A stretch of 64,000 nt of DNA, from NCBI GenBank assembly GCA_051414805.1, contig CP166702.1:2852001-2916000 (forward strand). Direction: 5' to 3'. Source of the stretch: Xenophilus sp003671765. Lineage in GTDB: Bacteria; Pseudomonadota; Gammaproteobacteria; Burkholderiales; Burkholderiaceae_C. The notes under the pieces are model-generated. The model searched no databases and was not told the origin of the DNA. It saw only the letters and a program-made list of their open reading frames with translations. The translations under genes and the position numbers were made by a program. Positions 24,757-34,433 of this stretch are shown one piece after another (the first letter of the stretch is position 1; each line of letters starts with the position of its first letter).

Positions 24757-27700
24757 GTGCGTCTCAATTCGATCAAGCTCTCGGGCTTCAAGTCCTTCGC
24801 GGAACCCACCAACTTCATGCTTCCCGGCCAACTGGTCGGCGTGGTGGGCCCCAACGGATGCGGCAAGTCGAACATCATGGACGCGGTGCGCTGGGTGCTG
24901 GGCGAGTCGCGCGCCAGCGAACTGCGCGGCGAGTCGATGCAGGACGTGATCTTCAACGGCACGACCTCGCGCAAGCAGGCCAGCCGCTCCAGCGTGGAGC
25001 TGGTGTTCGACAACGCCGACCACCGTGCCGGCGGCCAGTGGAGCCAGTTCACCGAGATCGCCGTCAAGCGCGTGCTCACGCGCGACGGCACCAGCAGCTA
25101 CTACATCAACAACCAGCCGGTGCGCCGGCGCGACGTGCAGGACGTGTTCCTGGGCACGGGCCTGGGCCCGCGCGCCTACGCCATCATCGGCCAGGGCACG
25201 ATCAGCCGGATCATCGAATCCAAGCCCGAGGAGCTGCGCCTGTTCCTCGAGGAAGCCGCCGGCGTCTCCAAGTACAAGGAGCGCCGCCGCGAGACCGAGA
25301 ACCGCCTGGGCGACACGCGCGAGAACCTCACCCGCGTCGAGGACATCCTGCGCGAGCTGGGCGCCAACCTGGAGCGCCTGGAGAAGCAGGCCGAGGTGGC
25401 GGCCCGCTACAACGCGCTGCAGGCCGACGCCACGCGCAAGCAGCACCAGCTGTGGTTCCTCAAGCGCAGCGAGAGCGAGGCCGACCAGGCGCGCGTCAAG
25501 GCCGATGCCGACAAGGCGCTGAACGACCTCGAATCGCGCACCGCCGACCTGCGCCACGTCGAGGCCGAACTCGAGACCATCCGCCAGGCCCACTACGGTG
25601 CCGGCGATCAGGTCAACCAGGCGCAGGGCAAGCTGTACGAGGCCAGCGCGGAGGTCGGCCGCCTCGAAGGCGAGATCCGCTTCGTGGTCGAGGGCCGCCA
25701 GCGCGTCGAGCAGCGCCTGGTGCAACTTGCCGAGCAGATCGGCCAGTGGGAAACGCGCCGCGCCGATGCCGAGGCCGAGATCGAGACGCTGGCGGGGCAG
25801 GGCGTCGATGCGGAGGAGCAGGGCGCGATCCTCGCCGCCCAGCTCGAAGAACACGACGCGCGCCTGCCCGAACTCGAAGACGCCCAGCAGCGTGCGCAGG
25901 ACGAGGCCAACACGCAGCGCGCCGCGGTCGTGCAGATCCAGCAGCAGATCCAGGTGCTGGCCGCCGACCAGCGCAACATCGAGGAGCAGACGCGGCAGCT
26001 CACGCAGCGCAGCGAACGCCTTCGCGCCGACCGCAACGCCCTGGCCGCGCCCGACGAGGCGCGCCTCGCGGCCCTGCAGGAACAGCTCGCTGCTGCCCAG
26101 GAAGCCGCGACCGAGGCCGACGCCCGCCTGCATGAACTGCAGGAGAGCGTGCCGCAGCTCGACGACGACCGTCGCACGCGGCAGCAGGCCGTCAACACCG
26201 AGGGCGCGCGCCTGGCCGAGCTGTCGGCCCGGCTGGAAGCGCTCAAGGCGCTGCAGGAAAAGGTCAAGACCGACGGCAAGCTCGCGCCCTGGCTCGCCAA
26301 GCACGGGCTGGACGGCCTGCAGGGCCTGTGGAGCCGCATCCACATCGAGTCCGGCTGGGAGAACGCCCTCGAGGCGGCCCTGCGCGAGCGCATGGGCGCG
26401 CTGGAGATCTCGCGGCTCGACATGGCGCGCGCCTTCGGCAACGACGCACCGCCGGCCAAGCTGGCCTTCTACAGCGCGCCGAGCGCCGCCGCGCCGTCTG
26501 CCGCGGGCGGGTTGCCGCGCCTGTCCGATCTGCTGCGCCTGAACGACGCCGGCCTGCAGGCGCTGCTGGCCGACTGGCTGCACGGCTGCCACACGGCCGA
26601 ATCGCTGGAGGAGGCGATGGCCCAGCGCGAGCGTCTTGCGCCGGGCGAGGCGATCTACGTGAAGAGCGGCCATTCGGTCACCGCGCACAGCGTGAGCTTC
26701 TACGCCCAGGACTCCGAGCAGTCCGGCCTGCTGGCGCGCCAGCAGGAGATGGAGAACCTGGAGCGCCAGCTGCGCGCCCAGAACCTCATCGCCGACGAGG
26801 CACGCACCGCGCTGGTCCGCGCCGAGGCGGCGTATGCCGACGCTGCGTCCCGCCTGGTCACCGTGCGGCGCGAGGCGGCGGAGACGCAGTCGCGCGCCCA
26901 CGAGCTGCAGGTCGAGACACTGCGCCTGTCGCAGCTGGCCGAGCAGACCCGCGCGCGCAGCGAGCAGCTCTCCGCCGACCTCGGCGAGGTCGATGCCCAG
27001 CTGGAAGAGCTGCAGGAGCGCCGCGTGGCGGCCGAGGGCCGCTTCGAGGAGCTGGACATGCAGCTGGCCGACAGCCAGGAGCGCCATGCCCAGCTGGAGG
27101 AGCGCGTGATCGAGGCCGCACGGCAACTGACGGCCGCCCGCGAGCAGCACCGCAGCCTGGAGCGCCAGTTGCAGGAGGCCGCCTTCTCGCAGCGCACGCT
27201 GGAGGCGCGGCGCGGCGAACTCAACCGCGCGATCGAGACCGCGTCGCAGCAGGCTGTGGCGCTGGCCGACGAGCGCGAACGCGCCCAGGGCGAGCTGGCG
27301 CGTCTGTCGGACGCCGCGGCCCAGGCCGGCCTGCAGGACGCGCTGAGCCTGAAGCTCGAGCGCGAGCAGTCCCTCGCGGCGATGCGCAGCCAGTACGACG
27401 ACCTCACGCTCAAGCTGCGCGCCAGCGACGAGCGCCGTCTGCAACTGGAGCGCGAGCTCGACCCGCTGCGCCAACGCATCACCGAGTTCCAGCTCAAGGA
27501 GCAGGCCGCGCGCCTGGGCTTCGAGCAGTACGCCCAACTGCTGGCCGATGCGCAGGCAGACCTGGACGCCGTGAAGCAGTCGATCGAGGACGACAAGGTG
27601 CGCCTCATCGGCCTGCAGGGCGAGATCGACCGCCTGCACCGCGAGGTGGCGGCACTTGGCCCGGTCAACCTCGCGGCGCTCGACGAACTCACCAGCGCGC

Positions 27701-28272
27701 GCGAGCGCAAGACCTTCCTCGACGCGCAGTCGGCCGACCTGAACGAGGCCATCACCACGCTGGAAGATGCCATCCGCAAGATCGACGGCGAGACGCGCGA
27801 GCTGCTCGGCGGCACCTTCAAGATCGTCAACGAGCACTTCAGCCGCATGTTCCCGGAGCTCTTCGGCGGCGGCAATGCCAAGCTCATCATGACCGGCGAC
27901 GAGATCCTCGACTCCGGCGTGCAGGTCATGGCCCAGCCGCCGGGCAAGAAGAACCAGACCATCCACCTGCTGTCGGGCGGCGAGAAGGCGCTGACCGCCA
28001 TCGCGCTCGTGTTCGCCATCTTCCAGCTCAACCCGGCGCCGTTCTGCCTGCTGGACGAGGTCGATGCGCCGCTGGACGACGCCAACACCGAGCGCTACGC
28101 CAAGCTGGTGACCAAGATGAGCGGGCAGGGCACGCAGTTCCTGTTCATCAGCCACAACAAGATCGCGATGGAGATGGCCGAACAGCTGATCGGCGTGACG
28201 ATGCAGGAGCAGGGCGTCTCGCGCATCGTGGCGGTGGACATGGAATCCGCCGTCACGATGGCGGAGAGCTGA
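24757..28272 (+). CDS. smc: Chromosome segregation protein SMC
   Basis: 1171 aa with a GTG start. The N-terminal ATPase half has Walker A GPNGCGKSN (residues 31-39) and the Q-loop region; two long coiled coils (about 170-500 and 650-1010) flank the hinge (near LDGLQGLWSRIHIESGWENALEAALRE); the C-terminal half has the signature LLSGGEKALTAIAL and Walker B PFCLLDEVDAPLDD. It is the condensin core that compacts and resolves the nascent chromosome; ScpA and ScpB partners are not in this window. zipA starts 46 bases downstream and ligA follows, a conserved betaproteobacterial order. Confidence 0.97.
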   Translation: MRLNSIKLSGFKSFAEPTNFMLPGQLVGVVGPNGCGKSNIMDAVRWVLGESRASELRGESMQDVIFNGTTSRKQASRSSVELVFDNADHRAGGQWSQFTEIAVKRVLTRDGTSSYYINNQPVRRRDVQDVFLGTGLGPRAYAIIGQGTISRIIESKPEELRLFLEEAAGVSKYKERRRETENRLGDTRENLTRVEDILRELGANLERLEKQAEVAARYNALQADATRKQHQLWFLKRSESEADQARVKADADKALNDLESRTADLRHVEAELETIRQAHYGAGDQVNQAQGKLYEASAEVGRLEGEIRFVVEGRQRVEQRLVQLAEQIGQWETRRADAEAEIETLAGQGVDAEEQGAILAAQLEEHDARLPELEDAQQRAQDEANTQRAAVVQIQQQIQVLAADQRNIEEQTRQLTQRSERLRADRNALAAPDEARLAALQEQLAAAQEAATEADARLHELQESVPQLDDDRRTRQQAVNTEGARLAELSARLEALKALQEKVKTDGKLAPWLAKHGLDGLQGLWSRIHIESGWENALEAALRERMGALEISRLDMARAFGNDAPPAKLAFYSAPSAAAPSAAGGLPRLSDLLRLNDAGLQALLADWLHGCHTAESLEEAMAQRERLAPGEAIYVKSGHSVTAHSVSFYAQDSEQSGLLARQQEMENLERQLRAQNLIADEARTALVRAEAAYADAASRLVTVRREAAETQSRAHELQVETLRLSQLAEQTRARSEQLSADLGEVDAQLEELQERRVAAEGRFEELDMQLADSQERHAQLEERVIEAARQLTAAREQHRSLERQLQEAAFSQRTLEARRGELNRAIETASQQAVALADERERAQGELARLSDAAAQAGLQDALSLKLEREQSLAAMRSQYDDLTLKLRASDERRLQLERELDPLRQRITEFQLKEQAARLGFEQYAQLLADAQADLDAVKQSIEDDKVRLIGLQGEIDRLHREVAALGPVNLAALDELTSARERKTFLDAQSADLNEAITTLEDAIRKIDGETRELLGGTFKIVNEHFSRMFPELFGGGNAKLIMTGDEILDSGVQVMAQPPGKKNQTIHLLSGGEKALTAIALVFAIFQLNPAPFCLLDEVDAPLDDANTERYAKLVTKMSGQGTQFLFISHNKIAMEMAEQLIGVTMQEQGVSRIVAVDMESAVTMAES

Positions 28273-28318
28273 ACTCCGCCCGTCCCACGGTCCTTTTTTC
28301 GCTCGCACAAGAATTCGA

Positions 28319-29428
28319 ATGAGCAATCTCACCGTCGCCCTCGCGATCCTCGGCGGCCTCGTGCTCGCCGCCGTCATCGGCTACAACACCTGGATGTCGC
28401 GCCGCAACGCGCCGCGCCAGCCCGACCGGGTGGAGGGCGACCCGCCGCCGACCGGCCATGGCGGCATCGAGCTGCCGGCCGGCAACGAGGAGCCGGTGCT
28501 GCATGTCGACCCGCACGAGGTGGCGAGCGCGGAGCGCCACGAGCCGCTCTTCGATCCCGACCTGCCGCCGCCGAATGCCCAGACCGCCGCGCAGCTGGTC
28601 GACCGCCGCGGCGGGCTCGATCCGCTGATCGACGTCATCGCGCCCGTGTCGCTCGACGCGCCGGTGTCGGGCGCCGCCGCGCTGGCGGCGCTGCCGCCGA
28701 CGCGTCGCGCGGGCAGCAAGCCCATCGCCGTCGAGGGCCTGAACGAGCACAGCGGCCAGTGGGAGCAGCCCGTGGCGGGCCAGCGCTACCGCGCCTTCCA
28801 GGTTGGGGTGCAGCTGGCCAACCGCACCGGCGCGCTGAACGAAATCGAGTACTCCGAGTTCGTGGTCAAGGCGCAGGCCTTCGCCGATGCGGTGAACGGC
28901 GCGCCGGAGTTTCCCGAGATGCTCGACGAAGTGGCCCGCGCCCGCGAGCTCGACCAGTTCGCCAGCGGGCACGATGCGCAGCTCGCCTTCGTGCTGCGCG
29001 CGCGCCATGCGGCGTGGAGCCCCGGCTACGTGCAGCAGAACGCCGCGCGGCTGGGCTTCGTGCCGGGCATGATGCCGGGCCGCATGGTCCTGCCCAACAC
29101 CGACGCCGGCGCACCGCCCATCCTCGGCCTGAGCTTCGACACCCAGGCGGCGCTGGCCGACGACCCGGCCCAGTCCGCGATCCGCGAACTGGGGCTGAGC
29201 CTGGACGTGCCGCAGGTCGACCGCGGTGCCGAACCCTTCCTGCGCATGCGCGAGATCGCCGATGCGCTGGGCCGCGAGATGGACGGCGTGGTCACCGACA
29301 GCGACGGCCAGCCGCTGCGCGAAGAGACGATGGACGCCATCGGCGCCGACCTCGAGGAGCTCTACGACACGCTGGAGGAGCGCGACCTGGCGGCCGGGTC
29401 GTCGTTGGCGCGGCGCCTGTTCAGCTGA
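28319..29428 (+). CDS. zipA: Cell division protein ZipA
   Basis: 369 aa. An N-terminal membrane anchor (residues 4-21) is followed by a basic turn, an acidic Pro-rich linker to about residue 135, and a C-terminal FtsZ-binding domain (FQVGVQLANRTGALNEIEYSEF and PGMMPGRMVLPN segments). ZipA tethers FtsZ to the inner membrane. It lies between smc and ligA and is probably cotranscribed with smc. Confidence 0.93.
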   Translation: MSNLTVALAILGGLVLAAVIGYNTWMSRRNAPRQPDRVEGDPPPTGHGGIELPAGNEEPVLHVDPHEVASAERHEPLFDPDLPPPNAQTAAQLVDRRGGLDPLIDVIAPVSLDAPVSGAAALAALPPTRRAGSKPIAVEGLNEHSGQWEQPVAGQRYRAFQVGVQLANRTGALNEIEYSEFVVKAQAFADAVNGAPEFPEMLDEVARARELDQFASGHDAQLAFVLRARHAAWSPGYVQQNAARLGFVPGMMPGRMVLPNTDAGAPPILGLSFDTQAALADDPAQSAIRELGLSLDVPQVDRGAEPFLRMREIADALGREMDGVVTDSDGQPLREETMDAIGADLEELYDTLEERDLAAGSSLARRLFS

Positions 29429-29478
29429 GATCTTCAGAATCGAATCGGCCTGCAGCGCCCATCCAGCGGGCGCAGGTA

Positions 29479-29495
29479 GCTATGAAAATGATAGC
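29479..29495. repeat. 17-bp palindrome family, copy d
   Basis: GCTATGAAAATGATAGC in the 105-base gap between zipA and ligA. On its left is a GC hairpin, GCGCCC-ATCCA-GCGGGCGC (about 29456-29474), the mirror image of the arrangement at copy e. Confidence 0.85.
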
Positions 29496-29533
29496 GAGGG
29501 CGGCTCGAGTCCCTCGCAGGAAAGAATAGGCCC

Positions 29534-31645
29534 ATGACCCAGGACGCCGCCCAGGAAGCCGCCGCGCTGCGCGCGCAGCTCAACCGCCACGCCCATCTCT
29601 ACTACGTGCTCGACGCGCCCGAGGTGCCCGACGCCGAGTACGACCGGCTCTTCCAGCGCCTGCAGGCCCTGGAGCAGGCAAACCCCGAACTCCTCACGCC
29701 CGATTCGCCCACGCAGCGCGTGGGCGGCCGCGTGCTCGAAGGCCTGCGGCCCGTGCGGCACCGCGTGCCGATGCTGTCGATCCAGACCGAGACCGACACC
29801 ACCGAGGCCGGCGCCCGTGCCTTCGATGCCCGCGTGCGCCGCGAGCTGGGCCTGGCACCCGACGCCCCGCCCGTCGAGTACGCGGCCGAACTCAAGTTCG
29901 ACGGCCTGGCGATCAACCTGCGCTACGAGGACGGTGTGCTCGTGCTGGGCAGCACGCGCGGCGACGGCGAGACGGGCGAGGACGTGACGCAGAACCTGCG
30001 CACCATCGGGCAGATCCCGCTGCGGCTCCAGGGCGACGCGCCGCCGGTGCTCGAAGTGCGCGGCGAGGTCTACATGCGCCGGGACGATTTCGAGCGCCTC
30101 AACGAACGCCAGCGCGAGCAAGGCGAGAAGACCTTCATCAACCCCCGCAATACGGCCGCCGGCGCCATCCGCCAGCTCGACCCTGCGCTGGTGGCGGCGC
30201 GCAAGCTGAGCTTCTTCGCCTACGGACTTGGCGAGGTGCAGGGCTGGGACATGCCCCCGACGCACAGCGGCATGCTCGACGCGCTGGAGCGCTTCGGCGT
30301 GCCCGTGTCGAGCGAGCGCATCGTCGGTGCCGGTGCGGACGCGCTGGTGGCGTTCCACCAGCAGGTGGCAGCCAAGCGCGACCACTTGCCCTTCGACATC
30401 GACGGCGTGGTCTACAAGGTCGACAGCCTGGCGCTGCAGCGCCAACTGGGCTTCAAGACCCGCGAGCCGCGCTGGGCCGTGGCCCACAAGTACCCGGCGC
30501 AGGAGCAGGTCACGCGCCTGAACGGCATCGACATCCAGGTCGGGCGCACCGGCAAGCTCACGCCGGTGGCCAAGCTCGAGCCGGTCTTCGTGGGCGGCAC
30601 CACGGTGTCGAACGCGACGCTGCACAACCTCTTCGAGCTGCGGCGCAAGCGCGCGCGCATCGGCGACCGGGTGATCGTGCGCCGCGCCGGCGACGTGATC
30701 CCCGAGGTCGTGGGCGTCGTGCCGCCGGCGCTGGTGCCGCTGGCCGAAGCCTCGCAGGACAAGGAGGCCGTGGTCGACGCCGCGGCGCAAGTCAACCCCG
30801 CCGCGCTGGCACCGCGCGTGCCCTACGTGCCCAACTTCCGCATGCCGCGCCAATGCCCGGTGTGCGGCAGCGCGGTGGTGCGCGAGAAGGGCGAGGTCAA
30901 CCATCGCTGCACGGGTGGCATCGCCTGCGCGGCGCAACGCAAGCAGGCCATCCTGCACTACGCGCAGCGCCGTGCGCTGGACATCGAGGGCCTGGGCGAC
31001 AAGCTGGTGGACCAACTGGTGGACGGCAACATCGTGCGCTCGCTGCCCGACCTGTACCGGCTCGGCCTGACGGCGCTGGCCGGGCTGGACCGCATGGCCG
31101 ACAAGTCGGCCGGCAACCTGCTCGCGGCGCTGGAAGCCTCGAAGACGACGACGCTGCCGCGCTTCCTGTTCGGCCTGGGCATCCGCCACGTGGGCGAGAG
31201 CACGGCCAAGGACCTGGCCCGGCACTTCGGGCGGCTCGACAACATCATGGATGCGACCGAGGGCCAGCTTCTGGAGGTCAACGATGTGGGGCCGGTCGTG
31301 GCCCAGAGCATCCACACCTTCTTCCGGCAGCCGCACAACCGCGAGGTGGTGGAGCAGTTGCGCGCCGCCGGCGTGCACTGGGAAGAGGGCGAGCCCGTGG
31401 CCGGCGCGCCCTTGCCGCTGGCGGGGCAGACCTTCGTGATCACGGGCACCTTGCCGACACTGTCGCGCGAAGAGGCCAAGGAGAAACTGGAGGCCGCAGG
31501 AGCCAAGGTGGCGGGCTCTGTCAGCAAGAAGACCACCTGCGTCGTTGCTGGTACGGAGGCGGGCAGCAAGCTCGAGAAGGCGCAGGCGCTGGGTGTGTTG
31601 GTCATCGACGAGGCCGCTCTCTTGGACCTGCTGGCGGGCGCCTAA
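29534..31645 (+). CDS. ligA: NAD-dependent DNA ligase
   Basis: 703 aa. Adenylation domain with the active-site Lys at residue 121 in ELKFDG; an OB fold (VGRTGKLTPVAKLEPV); a four-Cys zinc site (CPVCG...C...C, from about residue 440); helix-hairpin-helix repeats (IEGLGDKLVDQLV and later); and a C-terminal BRCT domain (GQTFVITGTLPTLSREEAKE). It seals nicks during replication and repair. An insertion of about 30 residues before the zinc site (SQDKEAVVDAAAQVNPAALA) is longer than in E. coli. A palindromic repeat separates it from zipA. Confidence 0.97.
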   Translation: MTQDAAQEAAALRAQLNRHAHLYYVLDAPEVPDAEYDRLFQRLQALEQANPELLTPDSPTQRVGGRVLEGLRPVRHRVPMLSIQTETDTTEAGARAFDARVRRELGLAPDAPPVEYAAELKFDGLAINLRYEDGVLVLGSTRGDGETGEDVTQNLRTIGQIPLRLQGDAPPVLEVRGEVYMRRDDFERLNERQREQGEKTFINPRNTAAGAIRQLDPALVAARKLSFFAYGLGEVQGWDMPPTHSGMLDALERFGVPVSSERIVGAGADALVAFHQQVAAKRDHLPFDIDGVVYKVDSLALQRQLGFKTREPRWAVAHKYPAQEQVTRLNGIDIQVGRTGKLTPVAKLEPVFVGGTTVSNATLHNLFELRRKRARIGDRVIVRRAGDVIPEVVGVVPPALVPLAEASQDKEAVVDAAAQVNPAALAPRVPYVPNFRMPRQCPVCGSAVVREKGEVNHRCTGGIACAAQRKQAILHYAQRRALDIEGLGDKLVDQLVDGNIVRSLPDLYRLGLTALAGLDRMADKSAGNLLAALEASKTTTLPRFLFGLGIRHVGESTAKDLARHFGRLDNIMDATEGQLLEVNDVGPVVAQSIHTFFRQPHNREVVEQLRAAGVHWEEGEPVAGAPLPLAGQTFVITGTLPTLSREEAKEKLEAAGAKVAGSVSKKTTCVVAGTEAGSKLEKAQALGVLVIDEAALLDLLAGA

Positions 31646-31767
31646 GGCCTGGATTTCTGAGCTTTACCTGACTTTTACCCCGCGTTACCCCGCGAATGGG
31701 AATTCAGGGTGGATCGTCGGGGTCCGACAGGCAAGGGCCTTCGGCCATTTCTTCAAGGAGCTGAGTC

Positions 31768-32193
31768 ATGAATCGTTCCCGAGTTCTCGCACTGGGCGGC
31801 GCCGCCGGCGTGCTGGCCCTGCTGGGCGGTTGTGTGGCTCCCGGCCCGACCGTCTACGGCGACTACCCCTACTACGCCACGCCCGCGCCGGTCTACGGCA
31901 GCCCGGCGTATGTCGACATCGACGTCTACTCGCGTCCTCGCTACTGGGGTGGCGGCTACTACCACGGGTATCGCGATGGCTACCGCCCCGGCTATCCGGG
32001 CTGGCAGGGCCCCGCGTACGGCGGCCGTCCGCCGGTCGCCGGCGTGCGTCCTCCGCCGCCGAACGTGCGTCCCGGCACGCCTCCGGTCGCGCGTCCGGGT
32101 GTGGGCGTGCTGCCTTCCGGCGCGCCGCGCGGGGCGCCGGGCCTGAGCCCGGGTGCCAGCTGGAGCCGCCCGTCGCATGGCGACGGCCCCTGA
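31768..32193 (+). CDS. Tyr/Gly/Pro-rich predicted lipoprotein
   Basis: 141 aa. A signal peptide with lipobox LGGC (Cys21) leads to a low-complexity mature region: Tyr/Gly-rich to residue 85 (GGGYYHGYRDGYRPGYPG), then Pro/Arg/Gly-rich. Proteins of this composition are common small envelope lipoproteins in Burkholderiales; function is unknown. AAGGAG (CAAGGAGCTGAGTC) precedes the ATG. The peptide deformylase gene starts 24 bases after the stop. Confidence 0.8.
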   Translation: MNRSRVLALGGAAGVLALLGGCVAPGPTVYGDYPYYATPAPVYGSPAYVDIDVYSRPRYWGGGYYHGYRDGYRPGYPGWQGPAYGGRPPVAGVRPPPPNVRPGTPPVARPGVGVLPSGAPRGAPGLSPGASWSRPSHGDGP

Positions 32194-32217
32194 GGCCAGC
32201 CGCGCCACAATCGGCGC

Positions 32218-32757
32218 ATGACAGTCCGCGACATCCTCAAGATGGGCGACCCCCGCCTGCTGCGCATCGCGCAGCCGGTGGCCGCCTTCGACACCGACGA
32301 ACTGCACCTGCTGGTGCGCGACATGTTCGAGACCATGCATGCGGTCAACGGTGCCGGCCTGGCGGCGCCGCAGATCGGCGTCGACCAGCAGCTGGTGATC
32401 TTCGGCACCGATGCGCCCAACCCCCGTTACCCCGAGGCACCCGTGGTGCCACGCACCGTGCTCCTGAACCCGGTCATCGAGCCGATCGGGACCGAGGAGG
32501 AGGAGGGCTGGGAAGGCTGCCTGTCGGTGCCGGGCCTGCGCGGCGTGGTGCCGCGCTTCGCGCGCATCCGCTACACGGGCTTCGACCCCTACGGCGACCC
32601 CATCGACCGCACGGTGGACGGCTTCCACGCCCGTGTCGTCCAGCACGAGGTCGACCATCTGCTGGGCAAGCTGTACCCGATGCGGGTGCGTGACTTCAGC
32701 CGTTTCGGCTTCACCGAGGTCCTGTTCCCCGGCCTGGACGCGAGCGACGACGACTGA
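32218..32757 (+). CDS. def: Peptide deformylase
   Basis: 179 aa. The three family motifs are present: GAGLAAPQIG, EGCLSVPG with the metal-ligand Cys, and QHEVDHLLGKL with the HExxH metal ligands. It removes the formyl group from nascent protein N-termini. The segment WEGCLSVPGLRGVVPRFARI and lack of a long C-terminal tail fit the secondary class often found besides the def-fmt copy; whether another copy exists cannot be seen here. Confidence 0.95.
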   Translation: MTVRDILKMGDPRLLRIAQPVAAFDTDELHLLVRDMFETMHAVNGAGLAAPQIGVDQQLVIFGTDAPNPRYPEAPVVPRTVLLNPVIEPIGTEEEEGWEGCLSVPGLRGVVPRFARIRYTGFDPYGDPIDRTVDGFHARVVQHEVDHLLGKLYPMRVRDFSRFGFTEVLFPGLDASDDD

Positions 32758-32783
32758 TCCCTGCGCGCGCGAACTGCATGAAA

Positions 32784-32807
32784 AAACGGCCTGCGATGCA
32801 GGCCGTT
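32784..32807. terminator. Bidirectional intrinsic terminator between def and doxX
   Basis: AACGGCCTGC-GAT-GCAGGCCGTT is a ten-base-pair stem. On the minus strand it is followed by a T run (complement of AAAAAAC at 32779-32785), so it best fits the doxX transcript; it also lies between convergent genes. Confidence 0.8.
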
Positions 32808-32831
32808 GTCATGTTTGCGCAGCGAATGCGT

Positions 32832-33227
32832 TCAGTTGAAGCGTCCGCCGATGCCGATGCGCCCGCCGCCGAGGAAGGCCACGGCCAGCGCCGAGAACAG
32901 GAACATGCCCTGCAGTTCGAGCGCCCAGCCGCCCTGGCCGTTGAGCGCGCCGAGGTCTTTCAGGTGCACCAGCCACACAGCCACCAGCATGTTGATGACC
33001 ACGACCCATGCAGCCGGTCGCGTGAACAGGCCGACGATGAGCAGCACGGGCGCCACGATCTCGCCGACGTAGACCAGGTAGGCGGTGGCCGCCGGCAGGC
33101 CGTGCGAAGCGAGCATGCCGCCGATGCCGCCCACGCCCGTGTGCAGCTTGGCGATGCCGTGCAGCAGGATGAGCACGCCCAGGGCGACGCGCAGGATCAG
33201 TTTGCCGAAGTCGTCGGATTTGGTCAT
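32832..33227 (-). CDS. DoxX family membrane protein
   Basis: 131 aa with four predicted helices. The N-terminus FGKLILRVALGVLILLHGIAKL, the loop YLVYVGEIVAPVLLIVGLFTRPAA and the C-terminal AVAFLGGGRIGIGG are typical of DoxX/YphA-type proteins. These are small inner-membrane proteins linked in several bacteria to thiol or oxidative stress, without a settled biochemical role. The ATG at 33227 is chosen because it gives the family N-terminus. Confidence 0.88.
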   Translation of the reverse strand: MTKSDDFGKLILRVALGVLILLHGIAKLHTGVGGIGGMLASHGLPAATAYLVYVGEIVAPVLLIVGLFTRPAAWVVVINMLVAVWLVHLKDLGALNGQGGWALELQGMFLFSALAVAFLGGGRIGIGGRFN

Positions 33228-33395
33228 GTGTTTTTTCGTCAGCGGTAGTAGTTGGTCACGGGGCCGCATGTTAGTGAAACTCGCGGCGCGGCGATACCGC
33301 GCGGCGACGCATAAGCAATGCACCCGGCTGTCTTTGGCAGCAGCGATGTGGCCCCCGTACACTGGCCGCGATCCTCAGTCACCGGAAGCACGCCC

Positions 33396-34433
33396 ATGAC
33401 CCAACGCCCCCTGATTGCCCTCGCAGCCGGCGCCCTCGCGCTGGCGACGACCCTCGCTGCCGTTCCCGCGTACGCCGGCAAGACCCTCGATGCCGTCAAG
33501 CAGCGCGGCGCCGTCAAATGCGGCGTGACCAACGGCGTCGCCGGCTTCTCGGCGCCCGACACGCAGGGCAACTGGTCGGGCCTGGACGTCGACAGCTGCC
33601 GGGCCATCGCCGCGGCCGTGCTGGGCGACGCGAAGAAGGTCGAGTTCGTGCCGCTCAACTCGCAGCAGCGCTTCGCCGCCCTGCAGGCCGGCGAGGTCGA
33701 CATCCTGGCGCGCAACACCACCTGGAACCTCACGCGCGACGCCTCGCTGGGCCTGAACTTCACCACCATCAACTACTACGACGGCCAGGGCTTCCTGGTG
33801 CCCAAGAAGATCAAGGTGACCAGCGCCAAGCAGCTCAAGGGCGCGACCATCTGCACGCAGTCGGGCACCACCAACGAGAAGAACGTGGCCGACTGGTCCA
33901 AGGCGCAGGGCATCCCGGTGAAGACGGTGGTGTTCGAGAGCTTCGAGGCCTCGTTCAAGGCCTTCTTCGCCGGCCGCTGCCAGGCCTTCACCACCGACAC
34001 CTCGGCGCTCGCCGGCCTGCGCAACAAGGAAGCGCCCAATCCCGACGATTACGTCATCCTGCCCGAACTCATCTCCAAGGAACCGCTGGCGCCGGCCGTC
34101 AAGCGCGGCGACGACGAGTGGTTCGCCATTGCCAAGTGGGTGCCCAACGCGCTGATCGAGGCCGAGGAGGTCGGCATCACGCAGGCCAACATCGACGAGC
34201 TCAAGGGCTCGAGCAAGGACCCGGCGCAGCAGCGCCTGCTGGGCACCGGCGACGACCTGGGCAAGCTGCTGGGCCTGGACAAGGAGTGGTCCTACCGCGC
34301 GATCAAGGCCGTGGGCAACTACGGCGAGATCTTCGAGCGCAACGTCGGTCCCAAGTCGGTGCTGAAGCTGCCGCGCGGCGCCAACAACCTCTGGAACAAG
34401 GGCGGCCTGCTGTACGCACTGCCGGTGCGATGA
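33396..34433 (+). CDS. aapJ: General L-amino acid ABC transporter, periplasmic binding protein
   Basis: 345 aa with a Sec signal peptide (ALALATTLAAVPAYA). The mature protein begins GKTLDAVKQRGAVKCGVTNGVAGFSAPDTQGNWSGLDVD and includes NTTWNLTRDASLGLNF and FTTDTSALAGLR, all characteristic of the AapJ/BztA group. It binds a broad range of L-amino acids. It overlaps the next gene by ATGA. Confidence 0.93.
   Translation: MTQRPLIALAAGALALATTLAAVPAYAGKTLDAVKQRGAVKCGVTNGVAGFSAPDTQGNWSGLDVDSCRAIAAAVLGDAKKVEFVPLNSQQRFAALQAGEVDILARNTTWNLTRDASLGLNFTTINYYDGQGFLVPKKIKVTSAKQLKGATICTQSGTTNEKNVADWSKAQGIPVKTVVFESFEASFKAFFAGRCQAFTTDTSALAGLRNKEAPNPDDYVILPELISKEPLAPAVKRGDDEWFAIAKWVPNALIEAEEVGITQANIDELKGSSKDPAQQRLLGTGDDLGKLLGLDKEWSYRAIKAVGNYGEIFERNVGPKSVLKLPRGANNLWNKGGLLYALPVR

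Noticed and set aside
24190..28377. A very long open frame on the minus strand opposite smc (over 1300 codons)
   Set aside because: It is a GC-rich antisense shadow: low-complexity Gln/Leu/Gly/Arg-type protein, no domain, while the plus strand encodes a complete SMC with all motifs.
33318..33395. Upstream ATG for the amino acid binding protein
   Set aside because: It would put 26 residues before a normal Sec signal peptide; the start at 33396 fits secretion.
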